This document shows positions 41,819-50,335 of a stretch of DNA of 50,335 nucleotides, one piece after another. The DNA is taken from assembly GCF_030695525.1 (NCBI RefSeq), contig NZ_JAUYSS010000014.1:1-50335 (forward strand), in the 5' to 3' direction. The notes below the pieces were generated by a model. It was not told the origin of the DNA. It saw only the letters and a program-made list of their open reading frames with translations, and did not search any database. The position numbers and the translations under genes were made by a program. Numbering within the stretch: position 1 is the first letter of the stretch; each line of letters opens with the position of its first letter. Source of the stretch: Daejeonella sp. GTDB lineage: Bacteria > Bacteroidota > Bacteroidia > Sphingobacteriales > Sphingobacteriaceae.

Positions 41819-43634
41819 ATCATTGAAAATTAGCAGTATACCAGCTGCAATCTGTATTCTAAGTTTTTTTACCTTGTGTGCTTGTGCACAGATGGCAGAA
41901 CACTTCAGGAATGAAGCCTTTTTAATGGAGTGGAAAAAAATTGAAAACTCTACAGTATTACTGAATAATGAAGATGAGCTTGTCCCAATAAAGGATTTGA
42001 TACCTTTAAGTATAGCAAGTGTTAATATTGGTTCGGCTTATGCCACCGAATTTGACAGTATCTTAAACAAATATACCCGGGTTAAGTCCTTTGCCTCAGC
42101 ATTATACAATCATGATATGCTTAGCTTCAATGATCTGAATGATGATTTGAAGTTTTTTAATACCATCATTGTTCAGGTAACTGACCAGTCATTAAATGAT
42201 CCGAGGACGATTCCGCTATTACTCGATCTCCAGTTAAATAAAAGTTTAATAATTAGTTTATCTGGTGAGGCAGGAAGCCTGAAACTTTTGGACCCTCTAC
42301 ATTCTGCTATTATCTGGTCTGAAAAGAAATCAGCAATATCAGCGAATTTTGCCGCACAATTGGTATTTGGTGGAGTTTCTGCAAATACACGGCTGAATCA
42401 GGAAATTTCTGCCAGATATGCATCGGGTTCAGGCTTTTCCACTATTCCTATCCGCTTAAAATATTCGGTGCCAGAGGAAGTGGGAATCAATAGTGCTGAT
42501 CTGAAAAGAATTGATGATATCGCAGAAGAAGCAATTCGTCAGAGAGCCACTCCTAGTGCAGTAGTGCTCGTAGTAAAGGATGGGCGAATAATCTTTAACA
42601 AGGCTTATGGTACCCGTACTTATATTGACCGAACCCCAACCCGGATCACCGACATCTATGACCTGGCTTCAGTCACAAAGATTTCGGCAACAACCATGGC
42701 GGTAATGCGCTTATTTGAGCAGGGTAAACTTAAACTTGATACCAATGTCGGAGCCTATATTCCGCGATCAAGAAATACTAATAAAAAGGATATTTCTGTG
42801 AGGGATGTAATGCTTCATCAGGCCGGGTTCATTCCTTTTATCCCTTTTTTCAGAAATTTATCAGATACAGATTATAGTCGTGATTCGTCCGGAATACATC
42901 CTTTAAAAGTAGCTGATAATTATTACTTGCGGAAGGATTATTTCAAACAGGTGATGTGGCCGCTTATGCTCAATTCTAGTCTGTCGAATCAGGGAAAGTA
43001 TGTTTACAGCGATTTGAGCATGTATTTCATGAAGGATATGGTTGAACGCCAATCGGAAAAGCCAATGGAAACCTATGTAATGAATCAGTTTTACACGCCT
43101 CTTGGTATGAGCAGGGCAGGGTTTAATCCTCGTCTGCGTTTCCCAAAGGAGGAGATAATACCTACTGAGGATGACAGGGAATTCAGAAAGACGCTGCTTG
43201 AAGGCTATGTTCATGATCAGGGTGCCGCTATGGTTGGGGGAGTATCTGGTCATGCCGGACTCTTTTCCAGTGCAAATGACCTGGCAATACTGTATCAGAT
43301 GATATTGAACGGAGGAACATATGGAGGAACGCAGTATTTTAAACCCGAAACGGTAAATATGTTTACTGCAAAACAATCAGCCATTAGTCGCCGCGGACTT
43401 GGTTTTGATCGATGGGATGAGGAAAGTACTAAAGGCTATCCTTCCAAACTGGCATCTCCGCTTACATTCGGACATACCGGATATACTGGAACCTGCGTTT
43501 GGGTGGATCCCAAGTACAATCTGGTTTATGTGTTTTTATCGAACCGGGTTAATCCGGGAGTAACTTCGAAGCTTATTGACCTGAATATCAGGGGTCGGAT
43601 TCAGGACGTGATTTATGAAGCAATTGGGAAGTAA
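41793..43634 (+). CDS. Serine hydrolase with a GH3 C-terminal-like domain and a beta-lactamase domain (613 aa)
   Basis: After a signal peptide (about residues 1-30, ending TLCACAQ) comes a domain of about 45-200 that looks like the C-terminal half of glycoside hydrolase family 3 (NSTVLLNNEDELVPIKDL, then SIASVNIGS). Next is a class C beta-lactamase/AmpH-type serine hydrolase domain (about 225-600) with the SxxK motif SVTK near residue 292, YSD in place of YxN, and a HTGYTG segment. Fusions of a complete GH3 to this domain are known in Bacteroidota; here the GH3 catalytic barrel is absent. It may act on peptidoglycan. Start: ATG 41793; ATG 41802 is also possible. Confidence 0.85.
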   Translation: MARMFIVNKSLKISSIPAAICILSFFTLCACAQMAEHFRNEAFLMEWKKIENSTVLLNNEDELVPIKDLIPLSIASVNIGSAYATEFDSILNKYTRVKSFASALYNHDMLSFNDLNDDLKFFNTIIVQVTDQSLNDPRTIPLLLDLQLNKSLIISLSGEAGSLKLLDPLHSAIIWSEKKSAISANFAAQLVFGGVSANTRLNQEISARYASGSGFSTIPIRLKYSVPEEVGINSADLKRIDDIAEEAIRQRATPSAVVLVVKDGRIIFNKAYGTRTYIDRTPTRITDIYDLASVTKISATTMAVMRLFEQGKLKLDTNVGAYIPRSRNTNKKDISVRDVMLHQAGFIPFIPFFRNLSDTDYSRDSSGIHPLKVADNYYLRKDYFKQVMWPLMLNSSLSNQGKYVYSDLSMYFMKDMVERQSEKPMETYVMNQFYTPLGMSRAGFNPRLRFPKEEIIPTEDDREFRKTLLEGYVHDQGAAMVGGVSGHAGLFSSANDLAILYQMILNGGTYGGTQYFKPETVNMFTAKQSAISRRGLGFDRWDEESTKGYPSKLASPLTFGHTGYTGTCVWVDPKYNLVYVFLSNRVNPGVTSKLIDLNIRGRIQDVIYEAIGK

Positions 43635-43730
43635 AATCCCCGGTGTCTGGCATAGCTTTTGATTTGTTACACTTTACTAACATTAATCTCCTTTTAAAGA
43701 ATTTACTTTGTAATCTAATACAGGATACTA

Positions 43731-44867
43731 ATGAAAATTGGAATAGTTTGTTATCCTACCTTCGGTGGCAGTGGGGTGGTAGCCACAGAATTAGGTAAAG
43801 GATTAGCTGATAATGGACATCAGGTGCATTTTATTACCTACAGGCAACCTGCCAGGCTGGATTTCTTTTCTGAAAACCTGTTTTACCATGAAGTCTCTGT
43901 TTCAAACTATCCTTTATTTGATTATCCGCCATATGAGCTTGCTCTGGCAAGTAAACTGGTAGATGTGGTGAGGTTTGAGAAACTTGACCTGCTGCATGTA
44001 CATTATGCTATACCCCATGCATCTGCAGCTTTTATGGCAAAGCAGATTCTTGCTACTTATGGCATTCATATTCCTGTTGTGACAACCTTACATGGTACTG
44101 ATATTACATTGGTGGGAAAGGATCCGACATATAAACCAGTTGTGACGTTTTCTATCAATCAGTCTGATGGCGTTACCGCTGTTTCCGAAAACCTGAAGGA
44201 GGATACTTACAAGCATTTTGATGTAGTCAAAGAGATCAGGGTAATTCCGAATTTTATTGATTTGCAGCGTTTTAGCCTCAAGGCAAAAGATCACTTTAAA
44301 TTGGCTATTGCTCCAAATAATGAGCGTATAATTGCGCATACCTCAAACTTTCGGAAAGTGAAACGGACGCAGGATGTGGTTCATATCTTTGAAAAAATTC
44401 AAAAGGAGATTCCGTCCAAATTGTTAATGGTTGGCGACGGACCTGAAAGGGTATATTGTGAGCAGCTTTGCCGCGATCTGGAAATATGTGATAGTGTGAG
44501 ATTCCTTGGCAAGCAGGATGCTGTAGAAGAGATTCTTTCGGTTTCAGATCTGTTTATTATGCCTTCTGAATCTGAAAGTTTTGGTTTGGCGGCTTTGGAA
44601 GCAATGGCCTGTAAGGTTCCGGTAATCACCTCAAATGCAGGGGGATTGCCCGAACTTAATATTAATGGCGTTACCGGATTTATGGATAATGTGGGTGATA
44701 TCGAAGCGATGGCTCAACACTCAATATTTATTTTAAAAGATGATGAACAACTGGCTGTATTCAAGGAAGGAGCACTTAAACGTGCTCAGCAGTTCGATCT
44801 GAGTCTAATATTACCGGTTTATGAGCAGTATTATATGGATGTATTGAAAGAGGCTGCTGTTAAATAA
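43731..44867 (+). CDS. bshA: N-acetyl-alpha-D-glucosaminyl L-malate synthase BshA (378 aa)
   Basis: BshA is the first enzyme of bacillithiol synthesis, joining N-acetylglucosamine from UDP-GlcNAc to L-malate. It has two GT-B domains. The N-terminal signature MKIGIVCYPTFGGSGVVATE and the loop HVHYAIPHASAAFMAKQ are characteristic of BshA, followed by TLHGTDITLVG. In the UDP-sugar site, GDGPER and the ExxE stretch SESESFGLAALEAMACKVP are present. The length is normal. bshB and bshC are not in the window. It follows the serine hydrolase by about 95 bp and stands alone. Confidence 0.95.
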   Translation: MKIGIVCYPTFGGSGVVATELGKGLADNGHQVHFITYRQPARLDFFSENLFYHEVSVSNYPLFDYPPYELALASKLVDVVRFEKLDLLHVHYAIPHASAAFMAKQILATYGIHIPVVTTLHGTDITLVGKDPTYKPVVTFSINQSDGVTAVSENLKEDTYKHFDVVKEIRVIPNFIDLQRFSLKAKDHFKLAIAPNNERIIAHTSNFRKVKRTQDVVHIFEKIQKEIPSKLLMVGDGPERVYCEQLCRDLEICDSVRFLGKQDAVEEILSVSDLFIMPSESESFGLAALEAMACKVPVITSNAGGLPELNINGVTGFMDNVGDIEAMAQHSIFILKDDEQLAVFKEGALKRAQQFDLSLILPVYEQYYMDVLKEAAVK

Positions 44868-45103
44868 TTCAGGACTGTGCTACCTTAAAACTCCGTCATT
44901 TCGAGCGATAAGGATTGTTGTACTTAAAAATATTTTAAACGCGATGAGAAATCTCATGGTCAAAAGCACAGCCTCACATCAACAGATTTCTCCACAGCGC
45001 AAATTCCAAGCTTAAGAAGAAAATACTGGCGCTGTGTTCGAATTGAAGGATCCTTATGACGAATAGGCTGACAGGGTTTTAAAGCCTGTCAGCCATCATA
45101 AAG

Positions 45104-45137
45104 AAAGCCCTTCCTGGATATTCAGAAAGGGCTTTTT
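45104..45137 (-). terminator. Terminator of the FKBP lipoprotein gene
   Basis: AAAGCCCTT (45104-45112) pairs with AAGGGCTTT (45127-45135) across a 14-nt loop, and T-runs flank it on both strands. A second hairpin (CTGACAGG/CCTGTCAG, 45068-45092) follows. The 44868-45100 interval otherwise holds dispersed repeats (GTCATTTCGAGCG-like) and no gene. Confidence 0.7.
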
Positions 45138-45154
45138 GATAATAAAGGACTGTA

Positions 45155-46093
45155 TTATTGCTGAGGAGCAGCAGCCACAGGCGCTGTTCCAGGAATGATG
45201 TTAACTACATCCAATTCAAAAACCAGCGGTGAATATGGAGGGATTCCCTGATTTCCCTGCTCACCATAAGCTAGTTTCGAAGGCAGAATCAAAGTAGCTT
45301 TTGAACCCTTGTTTAAGAGCATTAACCCTTCTTCAAAGCCTGGTATTGAACCACCTAAGCCAACAGGAAGTTTCAAGGGCTCATATGGACGTTGAGGGTT
45401 AAAAGTTCCGTTTTTCTTGGCGACTTCGGGCAGACTACTATCAAATACTTTTCCACTTAAAAACATGCCGGTATAGTTTACTACTACTGTATCACCCATA
45501 TTAGCTTTTGCTCCTGTACCTTCTTTGGATATAACATAGTTCAGGCCTGATGCAGTTACTGTCGGTTTCAGACTTTTTGAGGAAACATAAGCCTTTACTT
45601 TAGCGACTTCTGCAGTTTTAGCCTGCTCCATTTCTGCTTTCAGGAATTCGTCGATTTTTCCGCGGAAAAGACTATCGTTTAAGGATCCTTTTGGAATTAC
45701 TTTGTCAATTTTAATGGTGTATACAAGGTACTTTTTAGTGGTATCAGAAGGTTGCGGACGACCCATTTTTTGTACCATTGAGTCGATGTTGATTTTAAAG
45801 GTTGCGCTATCACCTTCACTTAAAAGGCCAAGAGCTGCAAAAAGATCACCTTTGAAGACAGATTTTTCTTTCACCAGCAAGGAAGGACGATCATAGTCAT
45901 AAGAACTGTAAAGAACTGAATCGCCTTCAGTTTTCTCAATTGCTTTGAAAGCTACGAAATCACCTTCTTTTATTGTTTCACCAGATTTGTCAGTGTGGAT
46001 CTTATACAACATATCCCCTTCACCTTTGTCAAAATTGTTGCAAGCCGTTAATCCCGTAACTGCCAGCCCTAATACGATTACTAATTTTTTCAT
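45155..46093 (-). CDS. FKBP-type peptidyl-prolyl isomerase lipoprotein (312 aa)
   Basis: The lipobox LTAC (Cys at about residue 18) anchors it to a membrane facing the periplasm. A long N-terminal region (about 25-190) precedes one complete FKBP domain (about 185-300), seen as VVVNYTGMFLSGKVFDSS, LPVGLGGSIPGFEEGLMLL, KSTL-like KATLILPSKLAYGEQG and PPYSPLVFELDVV. A short Ala/Pro tail ends it. It catalyses proline isomerisation in exported proteins. A promoter-like ATTG-N19-TATATTTC lies upstream at 46140-46110. Confidence 0.92.
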   Translation of the reverse strand: MKKLVIVLGLAVTGLTACNNFDKGEGDMLYKIHTDKSGETIKEGDFVAFKAIEKTEGDSVLYSSYDYDRPSLLVKEKSVFKGDLFAALGLLSEGDSATFKINIDSMVQKMGRPQPSDTTKKYLVYTIKIDKVIPKGSLNDSLFRGKIDEFLKAEMEQAKTAEVAKVKAYVSSKSLKPTVTASGLNYVISKEGTGAKANMGDTVVVNYTGMFLSGKVFDSSLPEVAKKNGTFNPQRPYEPLKLPVGLGGSIPGFEEGLMLLNKGSKATLILPSKLAYGEQGNQGIPPYSPLVFELDVVNIIPGTAPVAAAPQQ

Positions 46094-46109
46094 TTGTTTT
46101 TATTTGTTT

Positions 46110-46140
46110 GAAATATACATTGTTTTTTAATTGAATCAAT
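46110..46140 (-). promoter_or_regulatory. Probable promoter of the FKBP gene
   Basis: On the minus strand ATTG, 19 nt and TATATTTC match the Bacteroidota consensus with one mismatch in the -7 box. It lies 16 bp upstream of the start codon. Confidence 0.5.
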
Positions 46141-46239
46141 CAGGTGATGAACATTTTCTTTTTCTAAAAAGCGCCTGAAAGCTTCTTCTATATTGATTTA
46201 TTGTTTTTTTATGTTATAAAATTAATTCTATTTAAATTG

Positions 46240-47253
46240 TTAGTTATGTACCAGTTGTGTTTTATATTCTGGCAATATCAAATCAAACTTTTCCCTAACA
46301 GCTTCTACTTTCTCATTTGAAAAGCCTCCTGCTGCATTTCTATGACCACCACCATTAAAATATTTCTTACATATTTCATTTGCAGGAAAATCTCCTGTTG
46401 AACGTATTGACAACTTTACAACATCCTGCCGTTCAATAATAAGGATTGCAAGACGGATTCCGGTTATCGAGAGGGCATAATTTACGATACCTTCGGTATC
46501 CCCTGTTGAAATTTTATATTCTTCAAGCTCCTGTTTTGTGATCACAATAATTGCTGAATTATACTCATTTAATACTTCCAGCTTATTCAGGAGGCAATGA
46601 CCAAGAAACCTTAATCTGGTCTCTGAGAAATCATCATAAACCAATTGATGAATCAATGTGTTATCAGCCCCACAGTCAATCAGGTCGGCCACAATCCGGT
46701 GTACATTTGAAGTAGTTGATCTGAAGCGAAAAGACCCCGTATCGGTCATTATTCCGGTATAAAGGCAACTAGCAATATCTTTATTTATCAGCTGTCTTTC
46801 ACCCATCACATTCACAATAAACTCATATACTAATTGAGCAGTAGCGCAGGCACCGGTAGTCCAGAGGCGATAATCTTCAAAACCTTCGGGTTCCAGATGA
46901 TGATCAATCAAAACTTTTTTAGCTTTTGATTCACGCACATAATGGCCCATTTCGTTGATGCGCACCAGGGAATTAAAGTCAAGACAAAAGATCAGATCAG
47001 CCGATGCAACCAAATGCTGTGATTGTTCAGGTTTCTCTGTATAAATGATGACATCAGAATTGTTGGGCAGCCATTGTAAAAAGCTTGGATAATCTGTAGG
47101 AGTAATTACACTAACCTGATGCCCATTCAGGATCAGATAATTGTATAAGCCCAAAGAAGATCCCATCGCATCACCGTCCGGTTTAGGATGTGTGGTAATG
47201 ACAATGTGCCTTGATTCAGCTAAAAACTCTTTTAGGGAGGCTAATTCTAACAT
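46240..47253 (-). CDS. nrnA: DHH-family oligoribonuclease/PAP phosphatase, NrnA-like (337 aa)
   Basis: The DHH domain contains VITTHPKPDGDAMGSSLG (metal-binding Asp residues), a CLDFNSLVRI Asp site and VLIDHHLEPEG, and the DHHA1 substrate-binding domain ends with FNGGGHRNAAGG. Such enzymes degrade short RNAs and convert 3'-phosphoadenosine 5'-phosphate to AMP. I start it at the ATG at 47253 (MLELASLKEF) because the longer frame begins at a TTG with no support. It is divergent from ndk. Confidence 0.9.
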   Translation of the reverse strand: MLELASLKEFLAESRHIVITTHPKPDGDAMGSSLGLYNYLILNGHQVSVITPTDYPSFLQWLPNNSDVIIYTEKPEQSQHLVASADLIFCLDFNSLVRINEMGHYVRESKAKKVLIDHHLEPEGFEDYRLWTTGACATAQLVYEFIVNVMGERQLINKDIASCLYTGIMTDTGSFRFRSTTSNVHRIVADLIDCGADNTLIHQLVYDDFSETRLRFLGHCLLNKLEVLNEYNSAIIVITKQELEEYKISTGDTEGIVNYALSITGIRLAILIIERQDVVKLSIRSTGDFPANEICKKYFNGGGHRNAAGGFSNEKVEAVREKFDLILPEYKTQLVHN

Positions 47254-47318
47254 GTATAGTAAAAAGAAATGCAAAGTTATTAAAATAAAGCTTCAAAACC
47301 GCTCATTTATTAAAATCC

Positions 47319-47349
47319 TTTATCCTTTAATTAATTAGCAGTACTTTTG
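47319..47349 (+). promoter_or_regulatory. Promoter of ndk
   Basis: TTTA (47319-47322), 19 nt and TACTTTTG (47342-47349) match the Bacteroidota pattern, with the last base of the -33 box changed. The start codon follows about 20 nt later. Confidence 0.65.
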
Positions 47350-47371
47350 CAGCAATTTTGAATATATTATG

Positions 47372-47791
47372 ATGGCAACAAACAGAACTTTTACAATGAT
47401 TAAGCCCGATGCTGTAGCCAATGGCCACACCGGAGCAATTTTGGATGATATTATCAAGGGTGGATTTAAAGTGATTGCTTTAAAATATACCCGTTTGAGC
47501 AAAGATATTGCAGGGCAATTTTATTCAGTACACAGTGAGCGTCCTTTCTACAAAGATTTAGTTGATTTTATGTCATCCGGACCGATTGTAGCTGCAATTC
47601 TTGAAAAGGATAATGCGGTTGAGGATTTCCGAAAGCTGATCGGTGCAACTGATCCAAGCAAAGCTGATGCAGGAACTATCCGTAATAAATATGCAAAATC
47701 CATTGATGCAAACGCAATTCATGGATCAGATTCAGACGACAATGCTGAAATAGAAGGACGTTTCTTTTTTACCGCATTCGAGCGTTTTTAA
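47372..47791 (+). CDS. ndk: Nucleoside diphosphate kinase (139 aa)
   Basis: Ndk transfers a phosphate between nucleoside tri- and diphosphates through a phospho-histidine. The active site [15 protein letters not shown], with its His, and the N-terminal [17 protein letters not shown] are typical, as is [15 protein letters not shown]. The length is normal. Two ATG codons stand in tandem; the second (47372) gives the usual MATNRTF start. A clear promoter lies upstream and a long hairpin downstream. Confidence 0.97.
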   Translation: MATNRTFTMIKPDAVANGHTGAILDDIIKGGFKVIALKYTRLSKDIAGQFYSVHSERPFYKDLVDFMSSGPIVAAILEKDNAVEDFRKLIGATDPSKADAGTIRNKYAKSIDANAIHGSDSDDNAEIEGRFFFTAFERF

Positions 47792-47798
47792 TGCTCAA

Positions 47799-47837
47799 TA
47801 TATTGTCACCCTGTAATTTTTACAGGGTGACAATATA
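47799..47837 (+). terminator. Perfect 17-bp hairpin after ndk
   Basis: TATATTGTCACCCTGTA (47799-47815) pairs perfectly with TACAGGGTGACAATATA (47821-47837) across a 5-nt loop of ATTTT. It begins 8 bp after the ndk stop and ends 12 bp before the next start, so it could end ndk transcription or regulate read-through. Confidence 0.75.
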
Positions 47838-47849
47838 AAATTTCCAGTG

Positions 47850-48044
47850 ATGAAAATTCTTCAAGCCCGCTTTCTGATATTTTTTTTGGTGATGCTAATT
47901 GTGCCCGCTGCTATTTCTTATCTGGGCGGCTGGGATTCTAATGTGGATTATTTATTTGTTCTTAAGGCTATCTCAATTGCCTTTTTTATGACAGTTTTGT
48001 ATTACCTTCTGGTAAAAAACTACAACGAAAAAAAGAGTAGTTAA
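47850..48044 (+). CDS. Small membrane protein (64 aa)
   Basis: Two hydrophobic segments (about residues 7-25 and 32-54) surround a short polar loop (GGWDSNVDY), and a basic tail (KNYNEKKSS) ends it. I chose the ATG at 47850; a GTG at 47847 is in frame. No family is recognised. It follows ndk after a long hairpin, and its stop overlaps the convergent DUF721 gene by 4 bp. Confidence 0.55.
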   Translation: MKILQARFLIFFLVMLIVPAAISYLGGWDSNVDYLFVLKAISIAFFMTVLYYLLVKNYNEKKSS

Positions 48045-48337
48045 AGAAAGATTATTTCATCAATAATACTGCTCCCTGCGCGTTGATTCATCTTTTCTAT
48101 AATATTGGAGCGCATCATCATCAGATCATTTTTAATAACCGCAGATTCCAGACGGATAAATAGCTTTCGGTCGCGAATAAAGATATCCTTTGTCCGGTTA
48201 GCGATTGCCTTTCCCATCATTTCAGGCCAAGCCACAATCAGAGAAGTTTCATCGAACTTCCTTCTCAGTTTGTAAACCTGAAGCATTTGTTCAATAGCAT
48301 CTTTAAGTGGTTTGTCGTTTGTACGGCTCATAATCAT
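48041..48337 (-). CDS. DUF721 protein next to recF (98 aa)
   Basis: The sequence contains LKDAIEQMLQVYKLRRKFDE, then IVAWPEMMGKAIANRTKDIF and the strand pair DRKLFIRLESAVIKNDLMMM, which fits the DUF721 family. Members include the DciA-type helicase-loading proteins that lie beside recF in many bacteria. It is in the same orientation, 58 bp downstream of recF, so it is probably co-transcribed. A link to replication is family inference. Confidence 0.85.
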   Translation of the reverse strand: MIMSRTNDKPLKDAIEQMLQVYKLRRKFDETSLIVAWPEMMGKAIANRTKDIFIRDRKLFIRLESAVIKNDLMMMRSNIIEKMNQRAGSSIIDEIIFL

Positions 48338-48395
48338 GAGATTATCTAATCCCTGTTTTTAAATTTAAGAAAATCTGATACACTCGAAGGATTAT

Positions 48396-49496
48396 TTATT
48401 CAGCAATATTTCCTTTTTCGATATCAATGATATTTACCGGAACATCCAGCTTAACGAAAATATTCTCAATTCTGTCCCTGCTGGTATCGGTAATAAATAT
48501 CTGCCCAAAATCCTTGTCGGATACCATTTTCATTAGCTTGGTGGTTCGGGACTCATCCAGTTTATCAAAAATATCATCCAGAAGGAGCAAGGGTTCAAAT
48601 CCCTTTTGTTGATGCAGAAAGGTGTATTGTGCAAGTTTTAAGGCGATAAGAAAGGATTTTTGCTGCCCCTGGGAACCAAATTTTTTCAGCGCCATTCCAT
48701 GAATGCTAAAATTCAGCTCATCTTTGTGAATCCCGCTTGAGGTACGCTCCAGTATCCTGTCGCGCTCCAGATTCCTGCTTAATATAGTTGCAAAATCTTC
48801 CTGTAGCAGTGGCGAATCATAAACGAGTTCAACCTTTTCGGCATTTTCGCTCAGGTATTGATAATGTTTATTGAAGATACCCGTAAATATTTCCATGAAG
48901 GTCTTGCGCTTTTCGAAGATCTTATTGCCCGAAATTACAAGCTGATCATCGTAGATCTCCATTAATGCGGCATCATAATTGCCCGAAACAGCGATTTGCC
49001 TTAACAGGGCATTTCTATTCATCATGCTCCGGTTATAATTGATCAGTTCATCCAGATACAGGCTATCCGTTTGAGAGATTACATTATCGATGAACTTTCT
49101 GCGTTCTTCGCTGCCTTCAATAATCAGGCTGATATCATTTGGAGAGATCATTACCAGAGGGAAGAGGCCAATATGATCGGCCAGACGCTGGTATTCTTTT
49201 TTGTTACGTTTGAATTTCTTTTTTTGATTTCGTTTTAATCCGCAGTAGATTACTTCATCTGTATCTTCTTTCATGAATGTTCCCTGGATCATAAAAAGAT
49301 CTTTGCCCTGCATAATCTGTTGACTATCAATAGGATTGAAATAGCTTTTGCAAAGGGATAAATAATGGATTGCGTCGAGCAGGTTGGTTTTTCCGGCACC
49401 GTTATTCCCAGTAAAGGCATTGACAGAATCAGAAAAAATCAACTCGGCTTCAGAATAATTCTTAAAATTAAGGACGGATAATTTTTGAAGCCACAT
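48396..49496 (-). CDS. recF: DNA replication and repair protein RecF (366 aa)
   Basis: An SMC-like ABC ATPase that helps load RecA at gaps. Walker A is GNNGAGKT (residues 30-37), after LQKLSVLNFKNY. The signature region (FGSQGQQKSFLIALKLAQ) and Walker B (LLLLDDIFDKLDESR) are intact, and a coiled region separates them. The length is normal. It heads an operon with the DUF721 gene and is divergent from the TPR gene. Confidence 0.96.
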   Translation of the reverse strand: MWLQKLSVLNFKNYSEAELIFSDSVNAFTGNNGAGKTNLLDAIHYLSLCKSYFNPIDSQQIMQGKDLFMIQGTFMKEDTDEVIYCGLKRNQKKKFKRNKKEYQRLADHIGLFPLVMISPNDISLIIEGSEERRKFIDNVISQTDSLYLDELINYNRSMMNRNALLRQIAVSGNYDAALMEIYDDQLVISGNKIFEKRKTFMEIFTGIFNKHYQYLSENAEKVELVYDSPLLQEDFATILSRNLERDRILERTSSGIHKDELNFSIHGMALKKFGSQGQQKSFLIALKLAQYTFLHQQKGFEPLLLLDDIFDKLDESRTTKLMKMVSDKDFGQIFITDTSRDRIENIFVKLDVPVNIIDIEKGNIAE

Positions 49497-49591
49497 AGTT
49501 GATGCCTGTGCTTGGAAGCGCTTTTACAAATTTAGTCTTTTCAGCTTGTTTTACTGCCCAAATAAAAAAAATCAATCTGTCTGATTTAAAA

Positions 49592-49622
49592 GTTGATACT
49601 TAGTACTAAAAATGTATTTTTG
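49592..49622 (+). promoter_or_regulatory. Promoter of the TPR-protein gene
   Basis: GTTG (49592-49595), exactly 19 nt and TATTTTTG (49615-49622) match the Bacteroidota consensus. The start codon lies 45 nt further on. Confidence 0.7.
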
Positions 49623-49666
49623 CGGAATTGGATTTATGGAAATGGTTTACAACTTTTAATATACAA

Positions 49667-50335
49667 ATGTCAAAAGATCAAAAAGATAACGTAACAGAAA
49701 CTGACAATCAGCTTGGAAATACAAGCAAATTTGTTCAGGAAAATGCAAAAAGCTTAGCTGTAATTGCTGCTGCCATTATTGCTTTAGTGCTATTATATTT
49801 TGGTTACCAAAATTTCTACCTTGCCCCAAGGGCAGAAAAAGCAGCCAATGAAATGTTTAAGGCTGAAGAGTATTTGGCTATTGATTCCCTGAAAGACAGG
49901 GCAATAAAAGGGGATGGTTCATATCCAGGTTTTGAAATAATAGCGGATGAATATTCCAGTACTAAATCTGCCAATCTTGCAAACGCATATCTTGGAGGTC
50001 TTTATCTACAAAAGGGCGAATATCAAAAAGCAGTTGACGCTCTTGGAAAATATAGCAGTACCGGTAGCCCTGTTATTGATCCGCTTGTATTGGGCATGCT
50101 TGGAGATGCTTACAGTGAATTGAAAGACTACAATAAAGCCATTACTTTCTATAAGAAAGCTGCTGATAAAAACAAAAATACCTTCACTACTCCCCTTTTT
50201 CTTAAAAAGTTAGGTTTGGTTTATGAAGAGAAAAAGGAATTAAAATCTGCACTGGATACTTACAAGAAAATCAAAACTGATTATCCGGAAAGTGTTGAAG
50301 CAGCCTCAGTGGATGCCTTTATTGCAAGGGCTGAA
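49667..50335 (+). CDS. Membrane-anchored TPR protein, cut by the window edge (223 aa seen)
   Basis: One N-terminal membrane segment (about residues 30-50) follows a polar start (MSKDQKDNVTETDNQLG). The remainder holds helix pairs of TPR type, for example AYLGGLYLQKGEYQKAVDAL, LGMLGDAYSELKDYNKAITF and KKLGLVYEEKKELKSALDTY. It resembles YfgM/tol-pal-type periplasmic scaffold proteins of Bacteroidota. The C-terminus lies beyond the window. A good promoter lies upstream. Confidence 0.85.
   Translation, partial: MSKDQKDNVTETDNQLGNTSKFVQENAKSLAVIAAAIIALVLLYFGYQNFYLAPRAEKAANEMFKAEEYLAIDSLKDRAIKGDGSYPGFEIIADEYSSTKSANLANAYLGGLYLQKGEYQKAVDALGKYSSTGSPVIDPLVLGMLGDAYSELKDYNKAITFYKKAADKNKNTFTTPLFLKKLGLVYEEKKELKSALDTYKKIKTDYPESVEAASVDAFIARAE

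Noticed and set aside
48427-48612. 61-codon ORF opposite recF
   Set aside because: It is antisense to a well-supported gene with intact motifs.

Overview
The window looks like chromosomal DNA of a Bacteroidota bacterium, probably Sphingobacteriaceae (Pedobacter/Mucilaginibacter-like). This rests on five things: promoters of the Bacteroidota type (TTTG, 19 nt, TAnnTTTG), a BshA gene for bacillithiol synthesis, the block mutL / rhomboid / rhomboid / endonuclease-exonuclease-phosphatase, an OstA-like gene beside tilS, and many short palindromic intergenic repeats. The genus call is inference.

Region 1 (1 to about 9.45 kb) is an accessory, probably mobile, segment. At its left edge are repeats resembling an IS21-family end, and a small ORF runs into them. 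Next comes a gene-free stretch of about 600 bp (360-965) packed with nested inverted repeats, the best candidate here for an undescribed structured RNA or single-strand DNA structure. Then follow ten genes, all on the minus strand: two small membrane proteins, a lipoprotein, five proteins I cannot assign, a DExH helicase-like protein without a normal P-loop, and a tyrosine recombinase. Hairpin terminators separate several of them. A second structured gene-free patch lies at 2.79-2.99 kb. Four iterated 9-mers lie just upstream of the recombinase.

Region 2 (9.55 to 13.97 kb) starts with an intact tRNA-Val(UAC), its promoter and its terminator. About 1.18 kb further on lies a decayed copy of the same locus in which two palindromes sit inside the tRNA body. 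Between and after the copies are orphan ORFs, one of them driven by a promoter built partly from a GTT microsatellite, then a gene graveyard, two coupled membrane proteins and repeat-rich DNA.

Region 3 (13.97 to 23.3 kb) is mixed genome content: an ECF sigma factor with two small partner genes, a large secreted heparinase II/III-like lyase followed in frame by the remnant of another gene, a CDGSH iron-sulfur protein, an OmpA-type lipoprotein, a 2-oxoglutarate/Fe(II) oxygenase, and two small ORFs of 55 and 25 codons.

Region 4 (23.3 kb to the end) is core genome. It holds tilS, an LptA/OstA-like envelope protein, rdgB, a SurA-type chaperone with a MoxR ATPase, cysS, the mutL block, a dihaem cytochrome, an amidohydrolase with a serine hydrolase carrying a GH3 C-terminal-like domain, bshA, an FKBP lipoprotein, a DHH phosphoesterase (nrnA-like), ndk, a DUF721 gene with recF, and the start of a TPR protein cut by the window edge.
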